Shown: piece by piece, positions 1-7,867 of the stretch
Numbering within the stretch: position 1 is the stretch's first letter
Layout of the letters: each line of letters begins with the position of its first letter
Origin: Frankia sp. AgB1.9
Lineage (GTDB): Bacteria > Actinomycetota > Actinomycetes > Frankiales > Frankiaceae
Reading direction: 5' to 3'
Assembly (NCBI RefSeq): GCF_016786355.1
Contig: NZ_JADWYX010000026.1
Location: 6,749-70,748, forward strand
DNA: 64,000 bases
Notes under the pieces: generated by a model
Databases searched by the model: none
What the model was told of the DNA's origin: nothing
What the model saw: only the letters and a program-made list of their open reading frames with translations
Program-made: the position numbers and the translations under genes

Positions 1-100
1 GCCGCCCCCCCCCCCCGCCCCCCCCCGGGGGGCCCCCGCCCCGCCCCCCGCGGCCCCCCACCCGCCGCCACGCGGCCGCACAGCTGACCTGGGCCCGGGA
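1..100. other. Extreme C/G-tract leader at window edge
   Basis: The first 60 bases are almost pure C and G, with several C runs of six or more and one run of six G. No open frame with sensible composition crosses it. It may be low-complexity intergenic DNA or a poorly resolved assembly stretch. I see no function in it. Confidence 0.5.
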
Positions 101-146
101 GCCTGCCGTCCATCCGACCGGCGGGTGACCCGAGCCATGCCCATTG

Positions 147-175
147 ATAGTTTCTACTATGTGGCGACTACCATA
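147..175 (+). promoter_or_regulatory. ATAG-N6-CTAT operator/promoter, copy 1
   Basis: Positions 147-160 read ATAGTTTCTACTAT, an inverted repeat (ATAG/CTAT around six bases). The right arm doubles as a -10-like TACTAT. The flank continues GTGGCGACTACCATAG, which is also conserved at copies 3 and 4 (about 3058 and 8698), and CTATG...CATAG forms a second inverted repeat. It lies about 100 bp upstream of the lipoprotein gene at 258. It fits a TetR-type operator over the promoter; the binding protein is unknown, and the TetR gene at 4766 is the nearest candidate. Confidence 0.6.
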
Positions 176-257
176 GAGCGAACGTTGATCTCGCCCTAGC
201 GGCCGCCAGTCGAGAAACCATCCGGCCTCCTTTGGTCGGCAAGAAGAGGAGACAGCT

Positions 258-1601
258 ATGCGGCGACCTCACCGGGTTGCTTTAGTTGTGACGGTGGCCT
301 GCGCCGTAGGCCTCGCCGGTTGCGGCGGCAGTAGTGGCGGCGGGAGCGCCGCCCCGGTCACGGTGGACCCGGCGCTGACCAAGCTGGGGCCGGATCACGG
401 CTGGAACCAGACCAACGTCACCGCCGACGCCGCCTCGCTCAAATGCAACACGGCCGCCTCGGACCCGAACCGCGGCATCACCGCGACCTCCATCAAGATC
501 GGCGGGCTGGTCTCTGTTACCAGCCCCGCCGGCGCCGCGATGGGTGACACGACGGCCGGCGCCGAGGCACGCTTCGGGCGCGCCAACGCGGACGGCGGCG
601 TGAACGGCCGCAAGATCGATCTTCTGGACGTGCGCGACGACGGCAGCGACCCAGCCCGCGACGCCGACCAGGCCAAGGCGATCGTCGAGAAGGACAAGCC
701 CTTCGCGTCGCTCGTGGCGACCACGGACGGGAACTACATCGACTCGTTCTGCTCGGGCGAGATGCCTTTCTTCGGCTGGGGCAACAACACCGGCTTCTGC
801 GGCAACGTGATCGGCTTCGGCATCACCGGCTGCCAGACGCCGGCGACCGGCAGCCCGCGCGCCGTCGACACCACCGGCGGCCTGCTGGTGGGCAAGTCCG
901 TCCCCGCCGGAGCCGCCAAGACCATCGCGCTCATCGGGCTCGACAACGACGCGGCCCGCCAGGGACTCGTCACCGTACGGCAGAGCTTCGACATCGCCGG
1001 GTTCAAGACGGTCTACAACAAGAGCCCGATCCCGGTCTCCGGCCTGACCGATCCGACCTCGATCGTCAGCGAGGTCATGACCGCCGACGCGGGCAAGCCG
1101 CCGGCCGTCGTCTTCTTCATCTCCCAGTTCAATGACGCCATCAAGCTCACCGGCGCGCTCAAGGCGGCCGGCTACAAGGGCACGATCGTCTCGCCGATCT
1201 ACGACCCGCGCGTCAGTGGCCTCAAGGAGTTCGACGACACCTACGCGCTGCTGCAGTGGCAGGGCGGCTTCAACACCGACATCCCCGCCGTCGCCCAGAT
1301 GGTCGCCGACTTCAAGAAGTACTCCCCCGACGCCGCGCTCAGCCTGACCGCGGTGGCCGGTTACTGGGCCGCCGACATGCTGGTCACCGGCCTGCAGAAG
1401 GCCGGGAAGGACCTCACGGTCGACTCCTTCCTGAAGACGCTCAACAACAACTACTCCAACTACGTCCCCGGAGCGCTGCCGGAGACCCGCTGGCCGGTCA
1501 ACCACGTCGCCCCCGCGCCGTGCGAGACGGTCGCGCACCTGACGAACGGCACGTGGTCCGCCGGCCCGCTGCAGTGCGGCGCCATCGCCCGGACCAACTG
1601 A
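258..1601 (+). CDS. ABC transporter Leu/branched-chain-type substrate-binding lipoprotein
   Basis: The 447-residue product has a basic N-terminus, a hydrophobic stretch and a lipobox LAGC with Cys22, so it should be a lipid-anchored extracellular protein. The rest matches the type-I periplasmic binding fold (Peripla_BP_6), with repeated INGRKI/VNGRKI-like and GITATSIKIGG segments. A GGAG-like ribosome site sits just upstream of the ATG. It is a close paralog of the protein at 14388-15746: both share the ALPxTRWPxNH segment near the C-terminus and paired cysteines. No permease or ATPase genes adjoin it. The neighbours are acyl-CoA catabolic genes, so the ligand is probably an organic acid or lipid degradation product rather than an amino acid; that is inference. 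Confidence 0.88.
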   Translation: MRRPHRVALVVTVACAVGLAGCGGSSGGGSAAPVTVDPALTKLGPDHGWNQTNVTADAASLKCNTAASDPNRGITATSIKIGGLVSVTSPAGAAMGDTTAGAEARFGRANADGGVNGRKIDLLDVRDDGSDPARDADQAKAIVEKDKPFASLVATTDGNYIDSFCSGEMPFFGWGNNTGFCGNVIGFGITGCQTPATGSPRAVDTTGGLLVGKSVPAGAAKTIALIGLDNDAARQGLVTVRQSFDIAGFKTVYNKSPIPVSGLTDPTSIVSEVMTADAGKPPAVVFFISQFNDAIKLTGALKAAGYKGTIVSPIYDPRVSGLKEFDDTYALLQWQGGFNTDIPAVAQMVADFKKYSPDAALSLTAVAGYWAADMLVTGLQKAGKDLTVDSFLKTLNNNYSNYVPGALPETRWPVNHVAPAPCETVAHLTNGTWSAGPLQCGAIARTN

Positions 1602-1683
1602 CCGGACGATCCTGGCCGGCCTGGCGACCAACCCCCGCCGGACCGGCCAGGCATCAGGCCGCCACAGCGGTCGCCCCCACCAC

Positions 1684-1697
1684 ATAGCAAGTGCTAC
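1684..1697 (+). promoter_or_regulatory. ATAG-N6-CTAC operator/promoter, copy 2
   Basis: ATAGCAAGTGCTAC differs from the best palindrome (copy 6, ATAGCAAGTACTAT) at two bases. It sits about 60 bp before the acyl-CoA dehydrogenase start at 1758, so that gene likely has its own regulated promoter rather than depending on read-through from the lipoprotein gene. Confidence 0.5.
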
Positions 1698-1757
1698 GTT
1701 CCGCACGCCCACGGATTCCGCGGGGTCTTCGGAACATCGCTAGCGAGGAGAGTCGAC

Positions 1758-2933
1758 GTGCGGCGAGAGCTCTTCGGGCCCGACCACGAGGCGCTGCGGG
1801 AGACCGCCAGGACGTTCGTCGAGCGCGAGGTCGTTCCCCACCAGGACACCTGGCTGGAGAAGGGCCTGGTGGACCGGTCGGCCTGGCTCGCGGCCGGCGC
1901 CCAGGGGCTCCTGGGTATCGCCGCGCCGGCCGAGTACGGCGGCGCCGGCGAGCACGACTACCGGTACCGGCTGGTGCTCGTCGAGGAGCTGGCCCGGGTG
2001 GGCGCGGCGTCCTTCAACGCCGGCACCTCCGCGCAGGACGACCTCGTCGTCCCCTACCTGCGGGACCTCGGCACCGCAGAGCAGCAGGCGGCCTGGCTGC
2101 CGCGGCTGTGCACCGGCGAGGCGATCGGCGCGCTGGCGATGACCGAGCCGGGCGCGGGCAGCGACCTGCAGGGCATCCGGACCAGCGCCGTTCGCGACGG
2201 CGAGGGCTGGCGGCTGTCGGGCAGCAAGACGTTCATCACCAACGGCATCCTGGCCGACGTCGTCATCGTCTTCGCCCGGACCGAACCCGAGGCCGGCTCG
2301 CGCGGGTACAGCCTGTTCCTGGTCGAGAGCGCGGCGGACGGCTTCCGGCGCGGCCGCAAGCTGGAGAAGCTCGGCCTGCGCGGCAACGACACCGCCGAGC
2401 TGTTCTTCGACGACATCGTGCTGCCCTCGACGGCCCTGCTCGGCACCGAGGGGCGCGGCCTGGCTCACCTGATGGAACGGCTGCCACTGGAGCGGCTGTC
2501 GATCGGGGCCACGTCCTACGCGTTCGCCCGCGCCGCCTACGACTGGACCGTCGAGTACTGCTTCGGGCGCCGCGCCTTCGGCCAGCCGATCGGCGACTTC
2601 CAGAACACCCGGTTCACCCTGGCCGAGATCGCCACCGAGCTGGATGTCGCGCAGGCCTACCACGACCGCGCCGTCCTGGCCCTGGGCGACGGCTCACTGA
2701 CGGCGGTCGACGCCGCCAAGGCCAAGTGGTGGCTGACCGACCTGCAGAACCGGGTCGTCGACCGGTGCGTGCAGCTGCACGGCGGCTACGGCTTCATGTG
2801 GGAGTACCCGATCACCCGCGCCTACGCCGACGCCCGGATCCAGCCGATCTTCGGCGGCACCAACGAGATCATGAAAGAGATCATCGGCCGCGACATCGCC
2901 CGAGGCGCCAATGCGGGCGGCGCGACGGCGTAG
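1758..2933 (+). CDS. Acyl-CoA dehydrogenase
   Basis: FAD-dependent alpha,beta-dehydrogenation of an acyl-CoA. The 391-residue length is normal for the family. Visible motifs are MTEPGAGSD (128-136, flavin/substrate contact), RRAFGQPIGDFQ (271-282) and the C-terminal QLHGGYGFMWEYP and IFGGTNEIM blocks. At the usual IYEGT catalytic position the residue is Gly366, as in isovaleryl/long-chain-type enzymes whose base lies on another helix. The GTG start follows GAGGAGAG. Codon use is normal for the window. The context (DUF35, Ltp2-like thiolase, crotonase) suggests side-chain or branched-acid beta-oxidation. The exact substrate cannot be read from sequence. Confidence 0.92.
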   Translation: MRRELFGPDHEALRETARTFVEREVVPHQDTWLEKGLVDRSAWLAAGAQGLLGIAAPAEYGGAGEHDYRYRLVLVEELARVGAASFNAGTSAQDDLVVPYLRDLGTAEQQAAWLPRLCTGEAIGALAMTEPGAGSDLQGIRTSAVRDGEGWRLSGSKTFITNGILADVVIVFARTEPEAGSRGYSLFLVESAADGFRRGRKLEKLGLRGNDTAELFFDDIVLPSTALLGTEGRGLAHLMERLPLERLSIGATSYAFARAAYDWTVEYCFGRRAFGQPIGDFQNTRFTLAEIATELDVAQAYHDRAVLALGDGSLTAVDAAKAKWWLTDLQNRVVDRCVQLHGGYGFMWEYPITRAYADARIQPIFGGTNEIMKEIIGRDIARGANAGGATA

Positions 2934-3043
2934 CACGACCGCCCGCACGGCCGGCCGCCGGAAGACCGCAGGTGGCCCTCCCGGCGGCCGGAGGCGGCCA
3001 GCCTCCGGCCGCCGGCTCCGTTTGCGGCGCGTCAGGTCCGCCG

Positions 3044-3073
3044 ATAGCATCTACTATGTGGCGGACACCATAA
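3044..3073 (+). promoter_or_regulatory. ATAG-N6-CTAT operator/promoter, copy 3
   Basis: ATAGCATCTACTAT at 3044-3057 is followed by GTGGCGGACACCATAA, the same extended flank as copy 1. The -10-like TACTAT (3052-3057) would start transcription near 3064, upstream of the DUF35 gene, making DUF35-thiolase (and perhaps the TetR gene) a regulated operon. Confidence 0.6.
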
Positions 3074-3090
3074 CCCCGGTCGACGCGACC

Positions 3091-3516
3091 GTGCACCCTG
3101 TGCCAGCGGTCACCGCGGACAACGAGTTCTTCTGGACGGCCGCCAGCGAGGGCCGGCTGGTAGCCCAGCGCTGCACGGGCTGCGGCCTGCTGCGCCACCC
3201 GCCGGCCGTCGCCTGCCCGGCCTGTCACTGCCTCGACCACGAGGTCGTGGAGCTCAGCGGGCGCGGCGAGGTGTACAGCTACGCGCTGCTGCATCATCCC
3301 CGCAGCCCGCGGTTCCAGTACCCGGTGGCGGCCGTGCTGGTCGATCTGGAGGAAGGCGTCCGGGTGGTCTCGAACCTCGTGGACGTCGACCCGGCCGCCG
3401 TCCGCGTCGGCCTTCCGGTCGAGGTCGCCTTCGAGCCGACGGACGACGACGACCTCGCGGTCCCGGTCTTCCGCCCCCGGGCCGGCGTGGCACCAACGAA
3501 GGGAGTCGCCCGATGA
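3091..3516 (+). CDS. DUF35 OB-fold / zinc-ribbon acyl-CoA-associated protein
   Basis: Small protein (141 residues from the GTG at 3091) with an N-terminal rubredoxin-like zinc ribbon: CTGCG then CPACH, four metal-binding cysteines, followed by an OB-fold domain (GEVYSYALLHHP, VAAVLVDLEEGVRVVSNL). Such DUF35 proteins (ChsH2 C-terminal-domain type) bind thiolase-fold partners and present the CoA ester. Its stop overlaps the start of the thiolase gene (ATGA at 3513), so the two are translationally coupled, as for known DUF35-Ltp2 pairs. The start is uncertain: GTG codons at 3058 and 3100 are also in frame. 3058 lies inside the putative operator and before the predicted transcript start, so I prefer 3091. 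Confidence 0.85.
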   Translation: MHPVPAVTADNEFFWTAASEGRLVAQRCTGCGLLRHPPAVACPACHCLDHEVVELSGRGEVYSYALLHHPRSPRFQYPVAAVLVDLEEGVRVVSNLVDVDPAAVRVGLPVEVAFEPTDDDDLAVPVFRPRAGVAPTKGVAR

Positions 3517-4682
3517 GCGGCGGCGGGTTGGGCGGACGGACCGCGATCGTCGGCATCGGGTCGACCGAGTTCTCGCAGGACGCCGGGCGCAGCGAGACAC
3601 GGCTCGCGACCGAGGCGATCCTCGCCGCGCTGGCCGACGCCGGGCTGTCGACCGATGACGTCGACGGCCTGGTCAGCTACACGATCGACCCGGTCGAGGA
3701 GACCGAGCTGGTTCGCGCGCTCGGGATCCCGGAGATCGGCTGGTCGAGCCGGGTCCCGTATGGCGGGGCCGGCTCGCAGGGCGTGCTCCTGCATGCCGCG
3801 GCCGCGGTCGCCTCCGGCGCCGCCGACGTCGTGGTCGCCTACCGGGCGGTGCGGGCCCGGTCGGGAGCACGGCGGTTCGGGGCGGCGAAGGCCGGCGGAG
3901 CGACGTCGTCGCACTCCGGCACGACCGCGGGACAGTGGTGCGCCCCCTTCGGCGTCCTCACCCCGGCGTCCTGGATGTCGCTGAACGCCACCCGCTACAT
4001 GCACGCCTTCGACGTCACCAACGAGGACTTCGGGCGGGCGGTGGTCGGCCTGCGGGCCTACGCGGCCACCAACCCGGCCGCGCGCTTCTTCGGCCGGCCG
4101 ATCACCCTGGACGACCACCAGGCGTCACGGTGGATCGCCGAGCCGGCGATCCGGCTGTTCGACTGCTGCCAGGAGACGGACGGCGCGATCGCCCTGGTCA
4201 TCACGTCGCGCGACCGCGCGCGGGACACCCCGGCCCCGGTGACCATCGCCGCGGCGGCCGGCGCGGCGCTCGCCGGCCAGGAGGTCGCCACCGACCACTA
4301 CTCCCCCGACCTGTCGGCGATGGCCGGATCGGCGGCGCTCGCCCGCCGGCTGTTCGACCGGACCGGCATCGACCGCTCCGACCTCGATCTCCTGATGATC
4401 TACGACGCGTTCACCCCGGTCCTGTTCATGCAGCTCGAAGGCCTCGGCTTCTGCGCGCCCGGCGAGGCGAAGGACCTCGTCGCCTCTGGCGTGTTCGCGC
4501 CCGGCGGGTCGCTGCCCCTGAACACCAACGGAGGCCTGATCGGCGAGGGCTACATCCACGGGCTCAACCTCGCCACCGAGGCGGTCCGCCAGCTGCGCGG
4601 CACGGCCGCCAACCAGCTCGACCGCGTCGAGCTCGCCCTCGTCAGCGCCAGCCGTACCGGCGTCGTGCTCGCCAGCGCGTGA
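3513..4682 (+). CDS. Thiolase-fold lipid-transfer protein (Ltp2/SCP-x-like), no nucleophilic Cys
   Basis: Thiolase superfamily, 389 residues. Where degradative thiolases carry the acylated Cys, this protein reads PYGGAGSQG (82-90), with no cysteine. The C-terminal NTNGGLIGEGYIHG motif and YDAFTPVLFMQLEGLGFC are typical of the Ltp2/SCP-x thiolase-like group, where partners with DUF35 proteins act as retro-aldolases that cleave a beta-hydroxyacyl-CoA side chain. Coupling to the DUF35 gene by a 4-bp overlap supports that role. By inference it releases a short acyl-CoA from a cyclic or branched backbone. It could instead be a non-catalytic scaffold. Confidence 0.87.
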   Translation: MSGGGLGGRTAIVGIGSTEFSQDAGRSETRLATEAILAALADAGLSTDDVDGLVSYTIDPVEETELVRALGIPEIGWSSRVPYGGAGSQGVLLHAAAAVASGAADVVVAYRAVRARSGARRFGAAKAGGATSSHSGTTAGQWCAPFGVLTPASWMSLNATRYMHAFDVTNEDFGRAVVGLRAYAATNPAARFFGRPITLDDHQASRWIAEPAIRLFDCCQETDGAIALVITSRDRARDTPAPVTIAAAAGAALAGQEVATDHYSPDLSAMAGSAALARRLFDRTGIDRSDLDLLMIYDAFTPVLFMQLEGLGFCAPGEAKDLVASGVFAPGGSLPLNTNGGLIGEGYIHGLNLATEAVRQLRGTAANQLDRVELALVSASRTGVVLASA

Positions 4683-4765
4683 CGAGTGACCCACCCTTCG
4701 CTCCGGCCAGGAACGTCCCAGCATGCGAGGATCTACTTGCAGAGGGAAAGTCCGGGAGGAGAACA

Positions 4766-5428
4766 GTGACGGAGACGGCCGAGAACGGGACGTCCTACGC
4801 TCCGCGTGACCGCTCACGGTCGCGTCGGCAGCCGAAGGACCAGGCCGGGCGGACCCAGATCGTCGACGCCGCCGTCGCCTGCATCCTCGAGCTCGGCTTC
4901 TACCGCGCGAGCAGCAACGAGATCGCCCGGCGCGCGCACCTGAGCTGGGGCGCGATCCAGTACCACTTCGGCACCCGCGAGGCCCTGATGCTCGCCGCGG
5001 TCGAGGAGATCAACCGCCGCTTCATCGCCTCGCTCGCGCAGTGTCACGTCGAGGGCGAGACGCTCACCGAGCGCGTCGAGTCCCTCTACGACCTGCTCGC
5101 CCAGCACTACGGCGCCTCGTCCTACCTGGCCAGCATGCAGATCATGCTGAACTTCCAGCACGACCCGAACACGTCGCCCGCTGCCAACGAGGCGCTCCAC
5201 GCGCAGCACCAGCGGGTCGGCGACGAGATCCGCCGCCTGCTCACCGAGACGTTCGGCCCGGACATCGACCACGCCCAGCGCACCGCGATGTTCCACGCGA
5301 TCCGCGGCTACGCCATCAGCACCCAGCTGCGCGACCTCGTCGCGGCCGACCTGGCCGGCCCGCTCCAGCCCGAAGCCCGCAAGTTCTTCCTCGCCGGGCT
5401 CGTCGCCGGCGCGGAACCGACCAGCTGA
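4766..5428 (+). CDS. TetR-family transcriptional regulator
   Basis: 220 residues with an N-terminal DNA-binding domain at about 29-75: GRTQIVDAAVACILELGF, then the helix-turn-helix ending WGAIQYHFGTREALM. The C-terminal ligand domain is divergent, as is usual. The GTG start at 4766 is chosen because GGGAGGA lies 5 bp upstream. The gene follows the thiolase gene by about 80 bp on the same strand and is the only regulator inside the block that carries the ATAG-N6-CTAT sites, so it is the best candidate for the factor binding them. Just before it, GATCTACTTGCAG resembles only the core of that motif. Confidence 0.9.
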   Translation: MTETAENGTSYAPRDRSRSRRQPKDQAGRTQIVDAAVACILELGFYRASSNEIARRAHLSWGAIQYHFGTREALMLAAVEEINRRFIASLAQCHVEGETLTERVESLYDLLAQHYGASSYLASMQIMLNFQHDPNTSPAANEALHAQHQRVGDEIRRLLTETFGPDIDHAQRTAMFHAIRGYAISTQLRDLVAADLAGPLQPEARKFFLAGLVAGAEPTS

Positions 5429-5494
5429 CCAGCTTCACGGGCGCCGTGGCGCTTTCGGCGCACGCTCCAGTGACGGGCAGCGAGTCCGCCGGCG

Positions 5495-5526
5495 GTTGTG
5501 CCATTTCCCCGACCCAATTGGCGATC
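5495..5526 (-). repeat. Half copy of GATCGCC-ended intergenic element
   Basis: Read on the minus strand from 5526 the sequence begins GATCGCCAATTGGGTCGGGG then AAAT, closely matching the left ends of the elements at 14138 and 14244. No matching right end is visible within 75 bp, so this is a decayed or truncated copy in the gap after the TetR gene. Confidence 0.5.
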
Positions 5527-5636
5527 ATCACGCCCTTGTCACAGGCCACAAGCGCGTCGACACGAACACGGCACCGCGATCGATCATCGCATCGACGCGG
5601 ACGTTCGCGCGCGGACCGGGAACAGGAGAAGCAGGC

Positions 5637-6539
5637 GTGACTTCCTTCGAGCAGATTCGCCTCGACAGCGCGGATGGCATCGCCACGATCACGCTGAACC
5701 GGCCGGAGGCGCTCAACGCGTTCACGGACACGATGGAGGCCGAGCTCGTCGCCGCCTACGACCTCGTGGACGCCGACGACGCCGTCCGGGCGGTCATCCT
5801 GACCGGCGCCGGGCGGGCGTTCTGCGCCGGCATGGACCTCAGCGACGGTGGGGCCGTCTTCGACGCCTGGACGTCGAGTGGCTCCCCGTCCGACGGTGCG
5901 CCGTCGCCTGCCCGGGAACTGCGCCGCGATGGCGGTGGCCGGGTGGCGCTGCGCATGTACGAGTCCCGAAAGCCGATCATCGCCGCGATCAACGGGCCCG
6001 CCGTCGGGGTGGGCATCACGATGACCCTGGCCGCCGACTTCCGCCTGGCGGTGCCGGCGGCGAAGATCGGTTTTGTCTTCTCGCGTCGCGGCCTCGTTCC
6101 CGAGTCCTGCTCCAGCTGGTTCCTGCCACGCCTGGTCGGGCTGCAGACGGCGCTCGACTGGATGTACAGCGGGAGGATCTTCACCTCCGAGGAGGCGCTC
6201 GACGCGGGGCTGCTGCGCGGTCTCCACGAGCGTGCCGACCTTCTCCCGGCCGCGCGTGCGCTGGCCGTCTCGCTCACGGCGGAGTCCGCGCCCGTGTCGG
6301 TGGCGCTGACCCGCCAGCTGCTGTGGCGGATGCTCGGCGAGAACCATCCGATGCGCGCGCACGAGGTCGAGACCCTCGGCATCAACGTTCGCGGGGTGAG
6401 CGAGGACGCGCGTGAGGGCATCAGCGCGTTCCTCGACAAGCGGGCGGCGGTTTTCCCGCAGGACGTGTCGACGCAGACGCCGGACCTGTTCGGTGACCTG
6501 CCCGCTCCGGCCTATCGGGAGCCGCGATCGCCACGGTGA
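5637..6539 (+). CDS. Enoyl-CoA hydratase/isomerase (crotonase family)
   Basis: 300-residue crotonase acting on 2-enoyl-CoA esters. The two oxyanion-hole segments are visible: AFCAGMDLSDGG (61-72) and INGPAVGVGITM (118-129). RRGLVPESCSSWFLPRLVG (150-168) supplies the usual helix and the candidate catalytic acid Glu156. The GTG start at 5637 follows AGGAGAAGCAGGC; an upstream in-frame start at 5496 would add 47 residues of atypical sequence. It carries a longer insert (73-105) than minimal crotonases. It is followed by a strong hairpin shared with the convergent operon. Confidence 0.92.
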   Translation: MTSFEQIRLDSADGIATITLNRPEALNAFTDTMEAELVAAYDLVDADDAVRAVILTGAGRAFCAGMDLSDGGAVFDAWTSSGSPSDGAPSPARELRRDGGGRVALRMYESRKPIIAAINGPAVGVGITMTLAADFRLAVPAAKIGFVFSRRGLVPESCSSWFLPRLVGLQTALDWMYSGRIFTSEEALDAGLLRGLHERADLLPAARALAVSLTAESAPVSVALTRQLLWRMLGENHPMRAHEVETLGINVRGVSEDAREGISAFLDKRAAVFPQDVSTQTPDLFGDLPAPAYREPRSPR

Positions 6540-6551
6540 CTGGCCCGCCTC

Positions 6552-6580
6552 GGCTGCCCGCCCCGCTCTGGCGGGCAGCC
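6552..6580. terminator. Bidirectional hairpin terminator between convergent genes
   Basis: Perfect 11-bp inverted repeat GGCTGCCCGCC (6552-6562) / GGCGGGCAGCC (6570-6580) with a 7-base loop, in the 52-bp gap between the stop at 6539 (+) and the stop at 6592 (-). There is no T run, as is common in GC-rich actinobacteria. Confidence 0.75.
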
Positions 6581-6591
6581 GGGCGCGGCGG

Positions 6592-7017
6592 TCAGGGGAA
6601 GCGGCGCATCAGGGTCACGTTGAACCCGAACCACTGTGCCGGGTCGAGGATGAGCTGGTGGACGGCCGCGGACTGCTCGTCGGCGTTGCCCTTGCGGCTG
6701 TCGTACTCGTAGACGATGTTGTAGTCGTGCTCCGCGAGCCAGGCGCGGGTCTCGTCGATGTCGGCGATCTGCCAGACCAGGGGGCCGATCTGGCCCGGCC
6801 CTCGTTCCAGCTTCGCGGCGAAGCTGCCCTTTCCGTCGACGGGAGCCACCAGCTCGATGAAGCCGTCGAAGGCGGTCGCCGACAGCACCGGCATGCCCTG
6901 AATCGGGTGCGGCTTCGGCAGGCCCAGCCCGAAGACCTCGTTGAACTGCTCGACGGCCTTCTCGATCTCGTCCTCGCGGACGACGAGCTCGACCCGATTG
7001 AATCCTAAGTGGTCCAC
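6592..7017 (-). CDS. VOC (glyoxalase/epimerase-like) superfamily protein
   Basis: 141-residue protein of the vicinal-oxygen-chelate fold, with an opening strand GFNRVELVVRED, a pairing helix EKAVEQFNEVFGL and a second module ending DPAQWFGFNVTLMRRF. VOC enzymes use a metal site for epimerisation, dioxygenation or lyase reactions. Resemblance to methylmalonyl-CoA epimerase is only at fold level. It is the last gene of the minus-strand unit running from 8559. Function is unknown beyond the superfamily. Confidence 0.75.
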   Translation of the reverse strand: MDHLGFNRVELVVREDEIEKAVEQFNEVFGLGLPKPHPIQGMPVLSATAFDGFIELVAPVDGKGSFAAKLERGPGQIGPLVWQIADIDETRAWLAEHDYNIVYEYDSRKGNADEQSAAVHQLILDPAQWFGFNVTLMRRFP

Positions 7018-7108
7018 TTTTCCTCCTGCATATAGGAAATGAATGCGGGCTGGGTGTGTCCGGTCGTGCTTTCAAAAGAAGACGGGCCGCGTCGCCAGGG
7101 GTGTCGGG

Positions 7109-7867
7109 TCACCACGACACGCCGCGCGCACCGCCGCCGTTGACGGTCAGGACCTGGCCGCTGACATACCCGGAGTCGTCCGAGGCGAGGAACGCGACCA
7201 CGTCGGCGACGTCCTCGGGCAGGCACACCCGGCCCGCGGCGGACGCGGCGCCGAACTTGTTGATCATCTCGTCGTCGAAGATCCCGCGGATGCCCTCGGT
7301 CAGGACGAAGCCGGGCGCCACCACGTTGCTGCGAATGCCGGCCTGGCCGAAGTTGGCTGCCGTGTACAGGGACAAGGTCTCCACCGCGGCCTTCGCCGTG
7401 CCATAGGCGACCCGGGTCGCTGTCGCGGCATGGGCCGCGCCCGAGCTGGTGGTGATGATCGAGCCGCCCCCGGTCTTCACCATCACGGGAATGGCATGGC
7501 GGCACCCGTAGACAGCCGCCATCACCACCACGTCGAAGGTCGACCGCCACAGCGAGTCGGGGGTGCGGACCGTGTCGGTGTCCTCGGCCGACGAGCTGAC
7601 GGCGTTGTTGTGCAGGACGTCGAGCCGGCCGAACCGCTCGACCGCCGTGTCGACTAGGGCCGCGACGGCGGCCTCGTCGGTGACGTCGGCCTGGCGCGCC
7701 ACGACCGCGTCGCCGAGCTGCTCGGCCACGGCTGCCACGGCGTCGGCGTCGATGTCCGAGGCGACCACCGACGCGCCGTCGGCGGCGAGGCGGCGCACGG
7801 TGGCGGCGCCGATGCCGCGACCAGCCCCGGTCACGATCGCGACCTTGCCCGCGAGCCTGGCGGTCAT
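7109..7867 (-). CDS. SDR-family NAD(P)-dependent oxidoreductase (3-oxoacyl/hydroxyacyl reductase type)
   Basis: 252-residue classical short-chain dehydrogenase: cofactor motif TGAGRGIG (13-20), DVTD near 61-64, HNNAV at 86-90, catalytic Ser about 141, Tyr155 and Lys159 (AYGTAKA), and a C-terminal QVLTVNGGGARG block. Its start overlaps the stop of the upstream hypothetical gene in ATGA, so the two are translationally coupled. A role in oxidising or reducing a hydroxyacyl intermediate of the neighbouring pathway is likely; cofactor preference cannot be fixed. Confidence 0.9.
   Translation of the reverse strand: MTARLAGKVAIVTGAGRGIGAATVRRLAADGASVVASDIDADAVAAVAEQLGDAVVARQADVTDEAAVAALVDTAVERFGRLDVLHNNAVSSSAEDTDTVRTPDSLWRSTFDVVVMAAVYGCRHAIPVMVKTGGGSIITTSSGAAHAATATRVAYGTAKAAVETLSLYTAANFGQAGIRSNVVAPGFVLTEGIRGIFDDEMINKFGAASAAGRVCLPEDVADVVAFLASDDSGYVSGQVLTVNGGGARGVSW

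Noticed and set aside
282-1712. 476-codon minus-strand frame over the first lipoprotein gene
   Set aside because: Long open frames on the opposite strand are common at this GC content. The plus-strand product has a lipobox and a known fold; the minus-strand one is Gly/Val/Arg-rich with no motif.
4728-4745. Seventh copy of the ATAG-N6-CTAT operator before the TetR gene
   Set aside because: Only the central TACTTGC matches; both arms are lost, so it is weaker than the other six and could be chance.
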